Under the pieces are notes generated by a model that made no database searches, was not told where the DNA came from, and saw nothing but the letters and a program-made list of their open reading frames with translations. The translations under genes were made by a program, and so were the position numbers. A stretch of 64,000 nucleotides of DNA from Streptomyces sp. LX-29 (GTDB taxonomy: Bacteria > Actinomycetota > Actinomycetes > Streptomycetales > Streptomycetaceae): NCBI RefSeq assembly GCF_029541745.1, contig NZ_CP089746.1, positions 4,225,559 through 4,289,558 on the forward strand, written 5' to 3'. Shown here piece by piece: positions 16,694 to 25,545 of this stretch. How positions within the stretch are numbered: the stretch's first letter is position 1; each line of letters opens with the position of its first letter.

Positions 16694-17152
16694 ATGCGCG
16701 CTAGGGAACTGACCGTCGGCCGCACCTTCGGAATCACTTTCGACCATGGGGACGACTTCTTCGGCGCGCTCGATGAATTCTGCCGGGAGCACGGGATCTG
16801 TCAGGGGTACATCCCGATGTTCATCGGCGCCTTCAGTGAGGCCGAGCTGGTGGGGACCTGTGAAAAGCTCGATCACCCTGAGGCTCCACTCTGGTCCCGC
16901 ACGCATGTCGAGACCGTCGAGGCCCTGGGGTGCGGCACCTTGGCTCGTGATCCTGAAACCGACAAGGTGCTGCCGCATGTCCATGTCGCTGCTGGCCTCA
17001 AGGGCCAGTCGGCGCAAGGCAAGACGAGTCACTTGCTGAGTGCCCGGGTGCAGTTCCTCACGGAGCTGCTCGTTGTCGAGGTCACCGCCCCTGTCATGAC
17101 CCGGCCTCGCAACCCTCAGATGTACGACGTACCTCTGCTCACGTTCGAATGA
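16694..17152 (+). CDS. PPC/DUF296-domain protein
   Basis: A 152-aa stand-alone PPC (plant and prokaryote conserved) domain protein. The fold is visible as FGITFDHGDDFFGALDEFCREHGI, then YIPMFIGAFSEAEL and a PHVHVAAGL segment that supplies the conserved His pair for metal. Prokaryotic members are trimeric metal-binding proteins of unclear function. The ATG at 16694 has a GGGGAG site; the reading frame is open upstream only because it runs through the relic fragment. Low-GC, accessory-type neighbourhood. Confidence 0.85.
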   Translation: MRARELTVGRTFGITFDHGDDFFGALDEFCREHGICQGYIPMFIGAFSEAELVGTCEKLDHPEAPLWSRTHVETVEALGCGTLARDPETDKVLPHVHVAAGLKGQSAQGKTSHLLSARVQFLTELLVVEVTAPVMTRPRNPQMYDVPLLTFE

Positions 17153-17353
17153 TGCTGGAAGCTCCTTGGGCGCACCGTCCGGGTCTCGGGGCGCGGGGTT
17201 CGGGATCCGAGACGTCTCCGAAGGAATGGCCGGGAGGCTTGACCCACCCACCCTCCCTGCGCCCAACGGCCGCCCCCAGCGGGCCAGATGACTTTTTGTG
17301 ATCGAGTCGCGACGCAGCGGCGTGGGCGTGTAGCGTGCGGCCCACAAAGCAAC

Positions 17354-17390
17354 GACCCCCAGCGGGTGTTAGCAGCACCTGCCAGGGGTC
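17354..17390 (+). promoter_or_regulatory. Hairpin in the leader of the winged-helix gene
   Basis: A bulged stem pairs GACCCC..GC.GGTG (from 17354) with CACC.GC..GGGGTC (to 17390), with a TTAGCAG loop. It ends 30 bp before the start codon, and the TTAGGAGCGATCTC ribosome-site segment follows. The rest of 17153-17420 shows no gene. It could be a leader RNA structure; similar leaders occur before helix-turn-helix genes in Streptomyces, by my recollection. Confidence 0.5.
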
Positions 17391-17420
17391 TGACCTTCAA
17401 GATCGTTAGGAGCGATCTCA

Positions 17421-18290
17421 ATGGCTGCTTCAGACTCTAGCGTTCCCGCGCCCCCCTCCGCCCCCTCCTCGCCTCCGATGGCCAGTCCCGGCTTCGGGAA
17501 GCGGGCCGTTTCCGGTCAAGGGCCGCGCCGTGCCGACGACTTCGCCGGGCTGCCCGCGCGGGAGGCGGCCATCGCCGCGTACGTCGATCGGCTGCCGGAC
17601 GGGGCGTGCATCTCGATCAAGGCGCTGGCCGCGCAGCTTCCCTACGGGCAGTGCGCCTTGGGGACCGCGTTGCGGCGGCTGGCCGAGGCCGGGCATCTGC
17701 GGCTGTTCCGGGAGCGGACCGAGGGCGGGCGGTGGGTGACCCGTACGCACTTCTCGCGCATCGCCCGAGATGACGCCTGGTGGGCGGCGTACCAGGCCGG
17801 GCGGGACACGGACCAGGCTGCGGAGGGCGAGCCGCGCACAGAGGGCGCGGCGCCGCCGCGTCCCGGGTACGCCATGCTCGCCCGGCTCGGAGAGGCCGAC
17901 CCCCGTCTCGCCCTCTCCGCCGCCGACTGCGCCGCGCTCGAACCGCTCGCCGGGGAGTGGCTCCGTCGCGGGGCGAGCGAGCCGTACGTCGCTTCCGTGC
18001 TGACCGCCGGGCTGCCCGAGGCCGTCCACCATCCCCGTCGCTTCCTCCAGGCCCGCCTGACCGCGAAAATGCCACCCGAACGAGTCCTTCCGGCGCCGCG
18101 CCCCGCGCCTGTCCTCATGGAGTGCGCCGTCTGCCGCGCGCCCGGCAGTCCGCAGGCGCTCCCCGGCGGGGTGTGCCGCGACTGCCGGGGAGAGGGCGCG
18201 GCTCCCGGCGACCGCCGGGGCGTCGACGTACGGGCGTACGCGGACGGGATCCGAACTCGGATGCGCCAGCGGCCACGCGCCGCGCGCTAG
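17421..18290 (+). CDS. Winged-helix DNA-binding protein with C-terminal zinc finger
   Basis: A 289-aa protein with a winged-helix segment at residues about 40-115 (AYVDRLPDGACISIKALAAQL, ALGTALRRLAEAGHLRLFRER, then the RWVTRTHFS wing). It ends with a four-Cys motif (ECAVCRAPG ... GVCRDCRG) and a basic tail. This architecture is frequent in Streptomyces as MarR/helix-turn-helix-like proteins of unknown function. The ATG follows TTAGGAG. It overlaps the convergent SDR gene by 4 bp. Confidence 0.8.
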   Translation: MAASDSSVPAPPSAPSSPPMASPGFGKRAVSGQGPRRADDFAGLPAREAAIAAYVDRLPDGACISIKALAAQLPYGQCALGTALRRLAEAGHLRLFRERTEGGRWVTRTHFSRIARDDAWWAAYQAGRDTDQAAEGEPRTEGAAPPRPGYAMLARLGEADPRLALSAADCAALEPLAGEWLRRGASEPYVASVLTAGLPEAVHHPRRFLQARLTAKMPPERVLPAPRPAPVLMECAVCRAPGSPQALPGGVCRDCRGEGAAPGDRRGVDVRAYADGIRTRMRQRPRAAR

Positions 18291-19120
18291 GACCAGGCGC
18301 CCGCCTTCGCCGCCCGCTCGACATACGCCTCGAAGGTGAGCGGCTCACGGCCGAGCACCTGCCGCACCCCGTCCACCGGCTCCGAGGTGTGCCCCTCGCG
18401 GTGGAAGGCGAACAGGGCGCCGAGCGCCTTGACGAAGGGCTCGGGGATGCCGAGGCCGCGCAGGTCCGCGGCGTACTCCTCCGGGGTCAGCTCGACGTAG
18501 TCGATGGTGCGGCCCGCCGCGCGGGCGATGGTCTCGGTGGCCTCCCGGAAGGTCAGCCCGCGCGGGCCGGAGAGCTCGTACACCCGACCCGCGTGCCCGT
18601 CGCGCGTCAGCACGGTCGCCGCGACCTCCGCGACGTCGTCGACGTCGACGAAGGTCTCCGGAACGTCGCCGATGGGCAGCGCGAGCCGCCCGTCGCGCAG
18701 CGGCTGGTGCCAGAGGTCCTCGCTGAAGTTCTGGTTGAAGTTGTTGGGGCGCAGGATGGTCCACTCGGCGCCGGACTCCCGCACCGCCTGCTCCCCGGCG
18801 GCCATGCCGCGCCCGAAGTCCTCGCCGACCAGGTCCATGCCGCGCCCGGAGAGCGTCACGAAGCGGCGCACCCCCGCCGCCGCGGCCTGCTTGACGAAGT
18901 CGTGCACCGGCTCGGCCTCCTCCGGGGCGATCAGGTAGACCGCCGCGGCCCCGGCCACCGCCGGCTCCCAGGTGGCGGGCTCGGTCCAGTCGAAGCGCAC
19001 CGCGCTGGAGCGCGAGGCGGCGCGCACCGAGGCGCCCTGCTCGCGCAGCCGCCGTACCAGTCGGCGCCCCGTCTTACCGGTGGCGCCGAGGACCAGGATG
19101 TCGTTCGTGTTCGTCGTCAT
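18287..19120 (-). CDS. NmrA-like NAD(P)-binding SDR protein
   Basis: A 277-aa atypical short-chain dehydrogenase. The dinucleotide site is LVLGATGKTGRRLVRRL at the N-terminus, with RAASR after the second strand. The catalytic Tyr/Lys of classical SDRs is not in place, as expected for NmrA-type redox sensors or quinone reductases. WTILRPNNFNQNF is the typical active-site loop. It is divergent from the AraC regulator at 19211 with 90 bp between, a common regulator-target arrangement. Confidence 0.88.
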   Translation of the reverse strand: MTTNTNDILVLGATGKTGRRLVRRLREQGASVRAASRSSAVRFDWTEPATWEPAVAGAAAVYLIAPEEAEPVHDFVKQAAAAGVRRFVTLSGRGMDLVGEDFGRGMAAGEQAVRESGAEWTILRPNNFNQNFSEDLWHQPLRDGRLALPIGDVPETFVDVDDVAEVAATVLTRDGHAGRVYELSGPRGLTFREATETIARAAGRTIDYVELTPEEYAADLRGLGIPEPFVKALGALFAFHREGHTSEPVDGVRQVLGREPLTFEAYVERAAKAGAWS

Positions 19121-19210
19121 GACAGACAGTCAACCGGCCGCGATCACGCGCGGACATGGCCGCTCGTCCGGGACGCATGCGTGTTCGTACGCGGCGCATA
19201 GGGTGAGGTC

Positions 19211-20140
19211 ATGGACCCGTTCGACGATCTGCTGCGCGGTGTGCGCGCCGACGGCGCCGTCTTCGACCGCTCGGTGCTGTCGCCCCCCTGGGCGCTGAGG
19301 TTCACCGACGGCGCCTCGCTGACGCTGTGCGTCCCGATGCGCGGCGAGGGCTGGATCGCGGCCGGCCCCGGCGGGCGGCTGGTGCGCCGGCTGCGGCTGG
19401 GCGAGGCGGCGATCGTACGCGGCCCGGAGCCCTTCGTCTTCGCGGACGACCCCGACACGGCGGCGCAGCGCGTGCGCGACGTGCGGTGCGCCGGCCCCTG
19501 GGCGGCCCGGGGCGACGCGCCCGAAGGCAGCACGGTGCTGCTGGCCGGGGCGTACCACGTGCGCGGCGAGGTGCCGGGACGACTGCTGCGGGTGCTGCCG
19601 CCGGTGCTGGTGGTGCCGGACGACCACGACTGCACGGGCATGCGCGACTACCTGGAGGCCCAGCTGTCCGCCGGTCGCCCCGGCCGCCAGATCGTGCTGG
19701 ACCGATTGCTGGACTGGCTCCTGGTGTGCACGCTCCGCGACTGGTTCGACCGCCCCGAGGCCGCCTCGCCCGGCTGGTACCGCGCGCTCGGCGACGACGT
19801 CGTGGGCCCGGTCCTGCGCGCCATGCACGCGGCACCCGAGCGCGCCTGGACGCTCGCCTCCCTGGCGGACGAGGCCCGGGTCTCCCGCACCACCCTGGCC
19901 AAGCGCTTCCACGACCTGGTCGGCGAGTCCCCCCTGGCGTACCTCACCGAGTGGCGCATGGCCCGCGCCGCCGACCTCCTCGCCGAGCCCAACGCCACGG
20001 TCGCCTCCGTGGCGCGCCGCGTGGGCTACGCCGACGCCTTCGGCTTCAGCACCGCGTTCAAGCGCGTACGCGGGGTCAGCCCCAGCACCCACCGCCGCCG
20101 GGTCGCCCCCACCGCCCAGCAGACGGCCCAGTCCGGCTGA
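19211..20140 (+). CDS. AraC-family regulator with cupin sensor
   Basis: A 309-aa regulator. The N-terminal half is a cupin_6-type sensor (LSPPWALRFTDGASLTLCVPMRGEGWI). The C-terminal ~100 residues hold two helix-turn-helices: WTLASLADEARVSRTTLAKRF and TVASVARRVGYADAFGFSTAF, then FKRVRGVSPSTHRRR. It is divergent from the SDR gene, its likely target. Starts at ATG 19211 with a weak GAGG site. Confidence 0.92.
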   Translation: MDPFDDLLRGVRADGAVFDRSVLSPPWALRFTDGASLTLCVPMRGEGWIAAGPGGRLVRRLRLGEAAIVRGPEPFVFADDPDTAAQRVRDVRCAGPWAARGDAPEGSTVLLAGAYHVRGEVPGRLLRVLPPVLVVPDDHDCTGMRDYLEAQLSAGRPGRQIVLDRLLDWLLVCTLRDWFDRPEAASPGWYRALGDDVVGPVLRAMHAAPERAWTLASLADEARVSRTTLAKRFHDLVGESPLAYLTEWRMARAADLLAEPNATVASVARRVGYADAFGFSTAFKRVRGVSPSTHRRRVAPTAQQTAQSG

Positions 20141-20159
20141 ACCGGCACCGCGGGATGTC

Positions 20160-20372
20160 CCCACCCGACCCGCCCACGCACGGCACCCATCCACCCACCG
20201 CTGCCTACCCACCCACCGCTACCCCCCGACCCACCGCTTCGACCCACCCACCCACCGCTGCCACCCACCCACCGCTGCCACTCACCCACCGCTGCCCCCC
20301 CAGCCCACCGCTCCCACCCACCCACTCACCCACCCCCACCCACCCACCCACCCACCCGACCCGCCCACCCCA
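20160..20372. repeat. CCACC-type simple repeat
   Basis: About 210 bp made of CCCACCCACCG(c)-like units, several as ACCCACCCACCGCTG, with strong strand asymmetry (almost no G). No gene. It lies right after the AraC gene and before the long inverted repeat. Confidence 0.85.
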
Positions 20373-20417
20373 GCCGCCCGTCTGTGATCGGGCCCGCGGC
20401 CGGGGGACGGCGGGAGC

Positions 20418-20548
20418 GGCCGGGGGCGCAGGGCACAGGGCCGAAACGTTGTCGCATATTTGTGGGCAAAGAGGGAGTAAGGCGGCGTTACGGGGTCGTC
20501 GCCCGTAAATATGCGGTTTCGGCCCTGTGCCCGGCTGCGCCCCCGGCC
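20418..20548. repeat. Long imperfect inverted repeat upstream of mshA
   Basis: Arms 20418-20467 and 20501-20548 are complementary over nearly 50 bp, broken by a 4-bp and a 5-bp insertion. Both contain the block GGGCACAGGGCCGAAAC and the AT-rich CGCATATTT. The 33-bp loop contains a smaller GTAA...TTAC palindrome. The structure could be a terminator for AraC, a small mobile element, or an RNA element before mshA. Confidence 0.85.
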
Positions 20549-20649
20549 CGACCCACCCCCTCCCCTCGCCGCCCCCGGGTCACGCTTTGGCAAAGCGGAA
20601 ATGGGAACGGGTCATTCCGGTGTTGACGCGTTGAGGCGTCGAAGCGCGT

Positions 20650-20699
20650 CCAAGAGCGAAACCAAGAGCGTCCAAGAGCGCCCAAGAGCAACCAAGAGC
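20650..20699 (+). repeat. Five CCAAGAGC direct repeats in the mshA leader
   Basis: Identical 8-mers start at 20650, 20662, 20672, 20682 and 20692; the last four are exactly 10 bp apart, one helical turn. They end 12 bp before the AAGGAGGT ribosome site of mshA. They could bind a regulator on one DNA face. Confidence 0.8.
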
Positions 20700-20727
20700 C
20701 ACGTACCCGGCAAGGAGGTATCGCGCG

Positions 20728-22140
20728 GTGAGCCAGTACATATCGCGGCTCGGCGGCCTGCGGGGCCGCGCGCTCGGAACCGGCCGCGGCAGCGGCTCGG
20801 TGCGTGGCGCCGCCGGCCGCGGCGGCACCACCGGGCGCGCCGCCGGTGCCGCCCGTACGCTGCGGCATCTGCGCCGCCCCCGCCGCATCGCCATGCTGAG
20901 CGTGCACACCTCGCCCCTCCACCAGCCGGGCACCGGCGACGCGGGCGGGATGAACGTGTACATCGTCGAGCTCGCCAAGCGGCTCGCGGACCTCGGCATC
21001 GAGGTGGAGGTCTTCACCCGCGCCACCACCGGAGCGCTCCCGCCCGCCGTGGAGCTGGCGCCCGGGGTCCTGGTCCGCCACATCGACGCGGGCCCGTACG
21101 AGGGCCTCGCCAAGGAGGATCTGCCGGCCCAGCTGTGCGCCTTCACGCACGGGGTGATGCAGGCGTGGGCCGGGCACCGGCCCGGCTACTACGACCTGGT
21201 GCACTCGCACTACTGGCTCTCCGGCCACGTCGGCTGGCTCGCCGCCGAGCGCTGGGGCGTGCCGCTGGTGCACGCCATGCACACCATGGCCAAGGTCAAG
21301 AACGCGGCGCTGGCCGAGGGCGACACCCCGGAGCCCGCCGCGCGGGTCATCGGCGAGACGCAGATCGTCCGGGCCGCGGACCGGCTGATCGCCAACACCG
21401 ACGGTGAGGCGCGGGAGCTGGAGCGGTTCTACGACGCGGATCCGGCCAAGGTCGCCGTCGTCCATCCGGGGGTGAACCTGGACCGTTTCCGCCCGGCCGA
21501 CGGCCGGGCCGCCGCCAGGGCCCGGCTCGGGCTGCCGCAGGAGGCGCTGATCCCCCTCTTCGCCGGCCGGATCCAGCCGCTGAAGGGCCCGGACATCCTG
21601 CTGCACGCGGTCGCGGAGCTGCTGGAGCGGGAGCCGGCGCTCCGCTCCCGGCTGGTGGTCCCGGTGGTCGGCGGGCCCAGCGGGACGGGGCTGGCCAAGC
21701 CGGAGCGGCTGCACAAGCTGGCGGCTCGGCTCGGCGTCGCCGACGTCGTCCGCTTCCGGCCGCCCGTCGGCCAGGACCAGCTCGCGGACTGGTACCGCGC
21801 CGCATCGGTGCTGGTCATGCCCTCGTACAGCGAGTCCTTCGGGCTGGTGGCCATCGAGGCGCAGGCCTGCGGCACGCCGGTCGTCGCGGCGGCCGTCGGC
21901 GGCCTGCCGGTGGCGGTGCGCCACGGGGTCTCCGGCTTCCTGGTCCACGGACACGACCCGGCCGACTACGCCGCCGCGCTGCACGGCTTCGTCGCCGACG
22001 GCGCCCTGTCGGAGCGGATGGGCGCGGCTGCCGCCCAGCACGCTCGCTCCTTCGGCTGGGACACCGCCGCCGCGGCCACGGCGGACGTCTATCAAGCCGC
22101 CCTGCAGGAGCGTCGTCGCGTACGCTCGCACCATGGCTGA
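20728..22140 (+). CDS. mshA: D-inositol-3-phosphate glycosyltransferase MshA
   Basis: First committed enzyme of mycothiol synthesis; it joins UDP-GlcNAc to inositol-3-phosphate. The 470-aa GT4 protein has a variable basic N-terminal tail of ~50 residues, the acceptor domain with LSVHTSPLHQPGTGDAGGMNVYI, and the donor domain with LFAGRIQPLKGPDILLHA and the E(x7)E motif in SYSESFGLVAIEAQACGTPV. The GTG start has a perfect AAGGAGGT site. It overlaps the YbjN gene by 8 bp. The unusual leader repeats upstream are described separately. Confidence 0.96.
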   Translation: MSQYISRLGGLRGRALGTGRGSGSVRGAAGRGGTTGRAAGAARTLRHLRRPRRIAMLSVHTSPLHQPGTGDAGGMNVYIVELAKRLADLGIEVEVFTRATTGALPPAVELAPGVLVRHIDAGPYEGLAKEDLPAQLCAFTHGVMQAWAGHRPGYYDLVHSHYWLSGHVGWLAAERWGVPLVHAMHTMAKVKNAALAEGDTPEPAARVIGETQIVRAADRLIANTDGEARELERFYDADPAKVAVVHPGVNLDRFRPADGRAAARARLGLPQEALIPLFAGRIQPLKGPDILLHAVAELLEREPALRSRLVVPVVGGPSGTGLAKPERLHKLAARLGVADVVRFRPPVGQDQLADWYRAASVLVMPSYSESFGLVAIEAQACGTPVVAAAVGGLPVAVRHGVSGFLVHGHDPADYAAALHGFVADGALSERMGAAAAQHARSFGWDTAAAATADVYQAALQERRRVRSHHG

Positions 22141-22720
22141 AAGGGCTGACACGACCGGCAGGGCCGAGACGACCGGCAAGGCTGACACGGCCGACAAGGC
22201 GGTGGACAAGGTGGACAGGACCGCGGAGCAGACCGAGGCGCGGCAGGTCATCGAGTCGACGCTCAAGGAGGCCGAGCTGGAGTGGGAGAGCCCCTCCGAC
22301 GGCTCCTACGTCGTCAAGCTGCCCGGCACCCGCAAGCTGGCCACCACCTGCTCGCTGCGCGTCGGCCGCCACTCCCTCTCCGTCAACGCCTTCGTGGTGC
22401 GCCGGCCGGACGAGAACCACGAGGCCGTCCACCGCTGGCTGCTGGAGCGCAACACCCGGCTCTACGGGGTGAGTTACGCCATCGACCAACTGGGTGACGT
22501 CTACCTCGTCGGCCGGCTGCCGCTGGCGGCCGTCACCCCCCAGGAACTGGACCGGCTCCTCGGCACGGTGCTGGAGAACGCGGACGGCAGCTTCAACACC
22601 CTCCTGGAGATGGGCTTCGCCTCGGCCATCCGCCGCGAGTTCGCCTGGCGCACGGCACGCGGCGAGTCCACCCGCAACCTGGAGGCGTTCACCCGACTGA
22701 CCCAGGACCCGACGGGCTGA
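22133..22720 (+). CDS. YbjN-domain protein
   Basis: A 195-aa protein with a charged, disordered first ~35 residues (ADTTGRAETTGKADTADKA) followed by a YbjN domain (VIESTLKEAELEWES ... KLATTCSLRVGRHSLSVNAFVVRRP). YbjN proteins resemble type III secretion chaperone folds and are linked to stress responses, but the mechanism is unknown. It overlaps the end of mshA, and this pairing is conserved in Streptomyces, so co-translation is likely. Confidence 0.9.
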   Translation: MAERADTTGRAETTGKADTADKAVDKVDRTAEQTEARQVIESTLKEAELEWESPSDGSYVVKLPGTRKLATTCSLRVGRHSLSVNAFVVRRPDENHEAVHRWLLERNTRLYGVSYAIDQLGDVYLVGRLPLAAVTPQELDRLLGTVLENADGSFNTLLEMGFASAIRREFAWRTARGESTRNLEAFTRLTQDPTG

Positions 22721-22862
22721 CGAGTCGACGGGTCGACGGCCTGACGGGCCGGCGGGCCAGCGGGAGCTCATCCCGTACGGTCCGTCAGCCGAGGGGCGCG
22801 GCGACGGGGATGTCCAGCCAGGAGCGCCGCAGGCGTCTCGGCGTCACCGTCATGACCTCCCG

Positions 22863-24182
22863 TCAGGCGACAGAGCCGGGGGCGTTGGCGTCGGTGCCGG
22901 CGTTGGTGTCGGCATCGGCTTCGGCGTCGCCCGTATCCCTGCGGTCTTCGGCCCGCGCCGCCACCGTCTCCTCCCGCTCCGCGAGGTTCCGCATCAGCAG
23001 CCAGTACCCCAGCGCCGCCACCGTTCCCAGCACCGCGCAGCCCGCCCACAGCCAGCCGGCGCCGTAGCGGTCGATGACCTGGCCGGCCGCCAGGGGCGCG
23101 GCGAGGGCGGCGACGGACCAGGACATGGTGTAGACGCCCTGGTAGCGACCGCGGCCGTGGAGCGGGGAGAGCTTGACGACCAGGCTCATCTGGGTGGGGG
23201 AGTTGACGATCTCGGCGAGGGTCCAGACGCAGACGGTGAGGGCGTAGACGCCCAGCGAGCCGGCGAAGGCGGTGAGGCCGAAGCCGTAGCCGGCCAGCAG
23301 GGCGGAGAGGACCAGCAGCCGCCGCGGGTCGCGGTGCTCGATGAGCCGGGTGACGGGGATCTGCATGGCGACGATCAGAACGCCGTTGACGGCGGCGACC
23401 AGGCCGTAGTCGGCGCTGGAGAAGCCCTCGGCGCCCATGGCGACGGGGAGGCCGACCATCCCCTGCTGGAAGATCAGGGAGATGAGGAAGGAGAGCCCGA
23501 CCACGCTCATGAAGCGGCCGTCGCGGAGCACCGTGCTCAGCCGGACCTCCGGCTCCGCCGCCGCGCCGTCGGCCCGGGGGGTGTGCTCGGGCCGGGACTC
23601 CGGCAGTTTCACGAAGACCACCACGGCGCAGGCGAGGGTGAGCGCGGCCTCGCCGAGGAAGCAGGCGAGGTAGCTGTACTCGGCCAGGAATCCGGCGGCC
23701 GCGGCGGAGACGCCGAAGCCCAGGTTGATGGCCCAGTAGTTCAGCGCGAAGGCCCGCACCCGGTCCTTCGGGGGCACGATGTCGGCCAGCATCGCCTGCA
23801 CGGCGGGGCGCGAGGCGTTGACGGCCGCGCCGACGACGAAGGCCATGGCCGCGATGGCCACCGGGTGCCGCATGAAGCCCAGGGCGGCGACCGAGAGGGC
23901 GGTGGCGATCTGCCCGATCAGCATGGTCGGCCGCCGGCCCAGCCGGTCGGCCAGCACCCCGGCGCCGAGCGAGGAGACCACGCCGCCGAGCCCGTGCAGG
24001 GCGGCGACCAGGCCCGCGTACGAGGCGGAGTAGCCGCGCTCCACGGTCAGGTAGAGGGCCATGTAGGTGGCGACGAAGGCGCCGAGCCGGTTGACCAGGG
24101 TGCTGGTCCACAGCCACCAGAACGCGCGGGGCAGCCCCGAGACGCTCTCTTTCGCCGCCCTCTTCATCGTGGCCAAGGACAC
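22863..24182 (-). CDS. MFS transporter, probable drug efflux
   Basis: A 439-aa integral membrane protein with about 12 hydrophobic helices. The MFS motif A is seen between helices 2 and 3 as GVLADRLGRRPTMLIGQ. The central loop is acidic (RADGAAAEPEVR) and the C-terminus is a long Asp/Ala/Thr-rich cytoplasmic tail. The GTG at 24182 has a GGGGAG site at proper distance; ATG 24167 is the alternative. Substrate unknown. It is divergent from gpmA, with about 107 bp between. Confidence 0.88.
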   Translation of the reverse strand: MSLATMKRAAKESVSGLPRAFWWLWTSTLVNRLGAFVATYMALYLTVERGYSASYAGLVAALHGLGGVVSSLGAGVLADRLGRRPTMLIGQIATALSVAALGFMRHPVAIAAMAFVVGAAVNASRPAVQAMLADIVPPKDRVRAFALNYWAINLGFGVSAAAAGFLAEYSYLACFLGEAALTLACAVVVFVKLPESRPEHTPRADGAAAEPEVRLSTVLRDGRFMSVVGLSFLISLIFQQGMVGLPVAMGAEGFSSADYGLVAAVNGVLIVAMQIPVTRLIEHRDPRRLLVLSALLAGYGFGLTAFAGSLGVYALTVCVWTLAEIVNSPTQMSLVVKLSPLHGRGRYQGVYTMSWSVAALAAPLAAGQVIDRYGAGWLWAGCAVLGTVAALGYWLLMRNLAEREETVAARAEDRRDTGDAEADADTNAGTDANAPGSVA

Positions 24183-24289
24183 GTGCCGCTCCCCCGAGTG
24201 TGCCAGCTTGCGTAAGAGCCTAATCGGCCCAGCGCAGCTTACTTCCCCTGGCGGTCGGGGCGCCATGGATTTCCATTAGGCTCGACGAC

Positions 24290-25051
24290 ATGGCCGACGC
24301 ACCGTACAAGCTGATCCTCCTCCGCCACGGCGAGAGCGAGTGGAACGCGAAGAACCTGTTCACCGGCTGGGTGGACGTCAACCTCAACGAGAAGGGCGAG
24401 AAGGAGGCGGTCCGCGGCGGTGAGCTGCTGAAGGACGCCGGCCTGCTCCCCGATGTGGTCCACACCTCGCTCCAGAAGCGCGCCATCCGCACCGCGCAGC
24501 TGGCGCTGGAGAGCGCCGACCGGCACTGGATCCCGGTGCACCGCTCCTGGCGGCTCAACGAGCGCCACTACGGCGCGCTGCAGGGCAAGGACAAGGCGCA
24601 GACCCTCGCCGAGTTCGGCGAGGAGCAGTTCATGCTGTGGCGCCGCTCCTACGACACCCCGCCGCCGCCGCTGGAGGACGGCACCGAGTGGTCGCAGAGC
24701 GACGACCCGCGTTACGCGACCATCCCGAGCGAGCTGCGTCCGCGCACCGAGTGCCTCAAGGACGTCGTCACCCGCATGCTGCCGTACTGGTACGACGGCA
24801 TCCTCCCGGACCTGCTCGCCGGCCGCACCGTGCTGGTCGCCGCCCACGGCAACAGCCTGCGCGCGCTGGTCAAGCACCTGGACGGGATCTCCGACGCCGA
24901 CATCGCGGGGCTGAACATCCCCACCGGCATCCCGCTCGCCTACGAGCTCGACGCGGACTTCCGCCCGCTCACCCCGGGCGGCACCTACCTCGACCCGGAG
25001 GCCGCCAAGGCCGCCATCGAGGCCGTCAAGAACCAGGGCAAGAAGAAGTAA
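24290..25051 (+). CDS. gpmA: 2,3-bisphosphoglycerate-dependent phosphoglycerate mutase
   Basis: Interconverts 3- and 2-phosphoglycerate in glycolysis and gluconeogenesis. The 253-aa protein has the phosphohistidine motif LILLRHGESEWNAKNLFTGW at the N-terminus, the ERHYGALQGKDK segment, and the second active-site His in VLVAAHGNSLRALVKHL. Length and motifs are those of bacterial GpmA. An intrinsic terminator follows the gene. Confidence 0.97.
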   Translation: MADAPYKLILLRHGESEWNAKNLFTGWVDVNLNEKGEKEAVRGGELLKDAGLLPDVVHTSLQKRAIRTAQLALESADRHWIPVHRSWRLNERHYGALQGKDKAQTLAEFGEEQFMLWRRSYDTPPPPLEDGTEWSQSDDPRYATIPSELRPRTECLKDVVTRMLPYWYDGILPDLLAGRTVLVAAHGNSLRALVKHLDGISDADIAGLNIPTGIPLAYELDADFRPLTPGGTYLDPEAAKAAIEAVKNQGKKK

Positions 25052-25062
25052 GAACCAGCGAT

Positions 25063-25103
25063 CAAGCCCCCTACCTGCGGATTCTCCGCGAGTAGGGGGC
25101 TTG
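25063..25103 (+). terminator. Terminator after gpmA
   Basis: A perfect 12-bp stem, CAAGCCCCCTAC (25063-25074) with its complement at 25092-25103, has an inner GCGG/CCGC stem in the loop. It begins 12 bp after the stop codon. Confidence 0.85.
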
Positions 25104-25149
25104 TCCCTGCTCGCGGCCCGCTATGAGGCACCCGTCCTGGTCGCAGCCA

Positions 25150-25545
25150 TCAGCGAGGGGCTGGGAGGGGGTGGTGGCGGGCGCATGGCTCCGCGGGTGA
25201 CCACGGGACCCAGGAAAGAGCCGCACGCCAAACGGGTCGTCCGAAGGCCCAGTCCTGAAGCACCTTCGCCACGGGTTCCACCGCGAAGACCCCGTGCTCG
25301 CGGGGTACCCACGCCTGGAAGTGCCTGTCCGGCCCTCCCTCGCGGTACTCCACCTGATAGCTCAGGTCGTCGTTGAGATACACCTGCATGTAGTGCTGGT
25401 CAGCGGGTTCCGCGTGGAGCCGCCTCACGACGACGAACCGACAGCTGAGACTCATGTCGGCCAGCAGGTCGTGGAGCTGTTCCTCGGACGGGTCGTCCCA
25501 GGTCGTCCCGTCCGCCTCGATCGCTTGAAGCACTGGTGCCGCCAT
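25150..25545 (-). CDS. Hypothetical protein, Imm1-like
   Basis: A 131-aa soluble protein. The central segment QVYLNDDLSYQVEYREGGPDRHFQAWV resembles the beta-rich fold of Imm1-type immunity proteins and a common small Streptomyces family. The C-terminal VLQDWAFGRPVWRAALSWVPW fits the same family. No toxin gene lies beside it, so an immunity role is only a guess. It is convergent with gpmA. Confidence 0.6.
   Translation of the reverse strand: MAAPVLQAIEADGTTWDDPSEEQLHDLLADMSLSCRFVVVRRLHAEPADQHYMQVYLNDDLSYQVEYREGGPDRHFQAWVPREHGVFAVEPVAKVLQDWAFGRPVWRAALSWVPWSPAEPCARHHPLPAPR

Noticed and set aside
20160..20699. CRISPR array, suggested by repeated units before mshA
   Set aside because: The repeats are simple CCACC tracts and 8-mers without spacers, and no cas genes are present.
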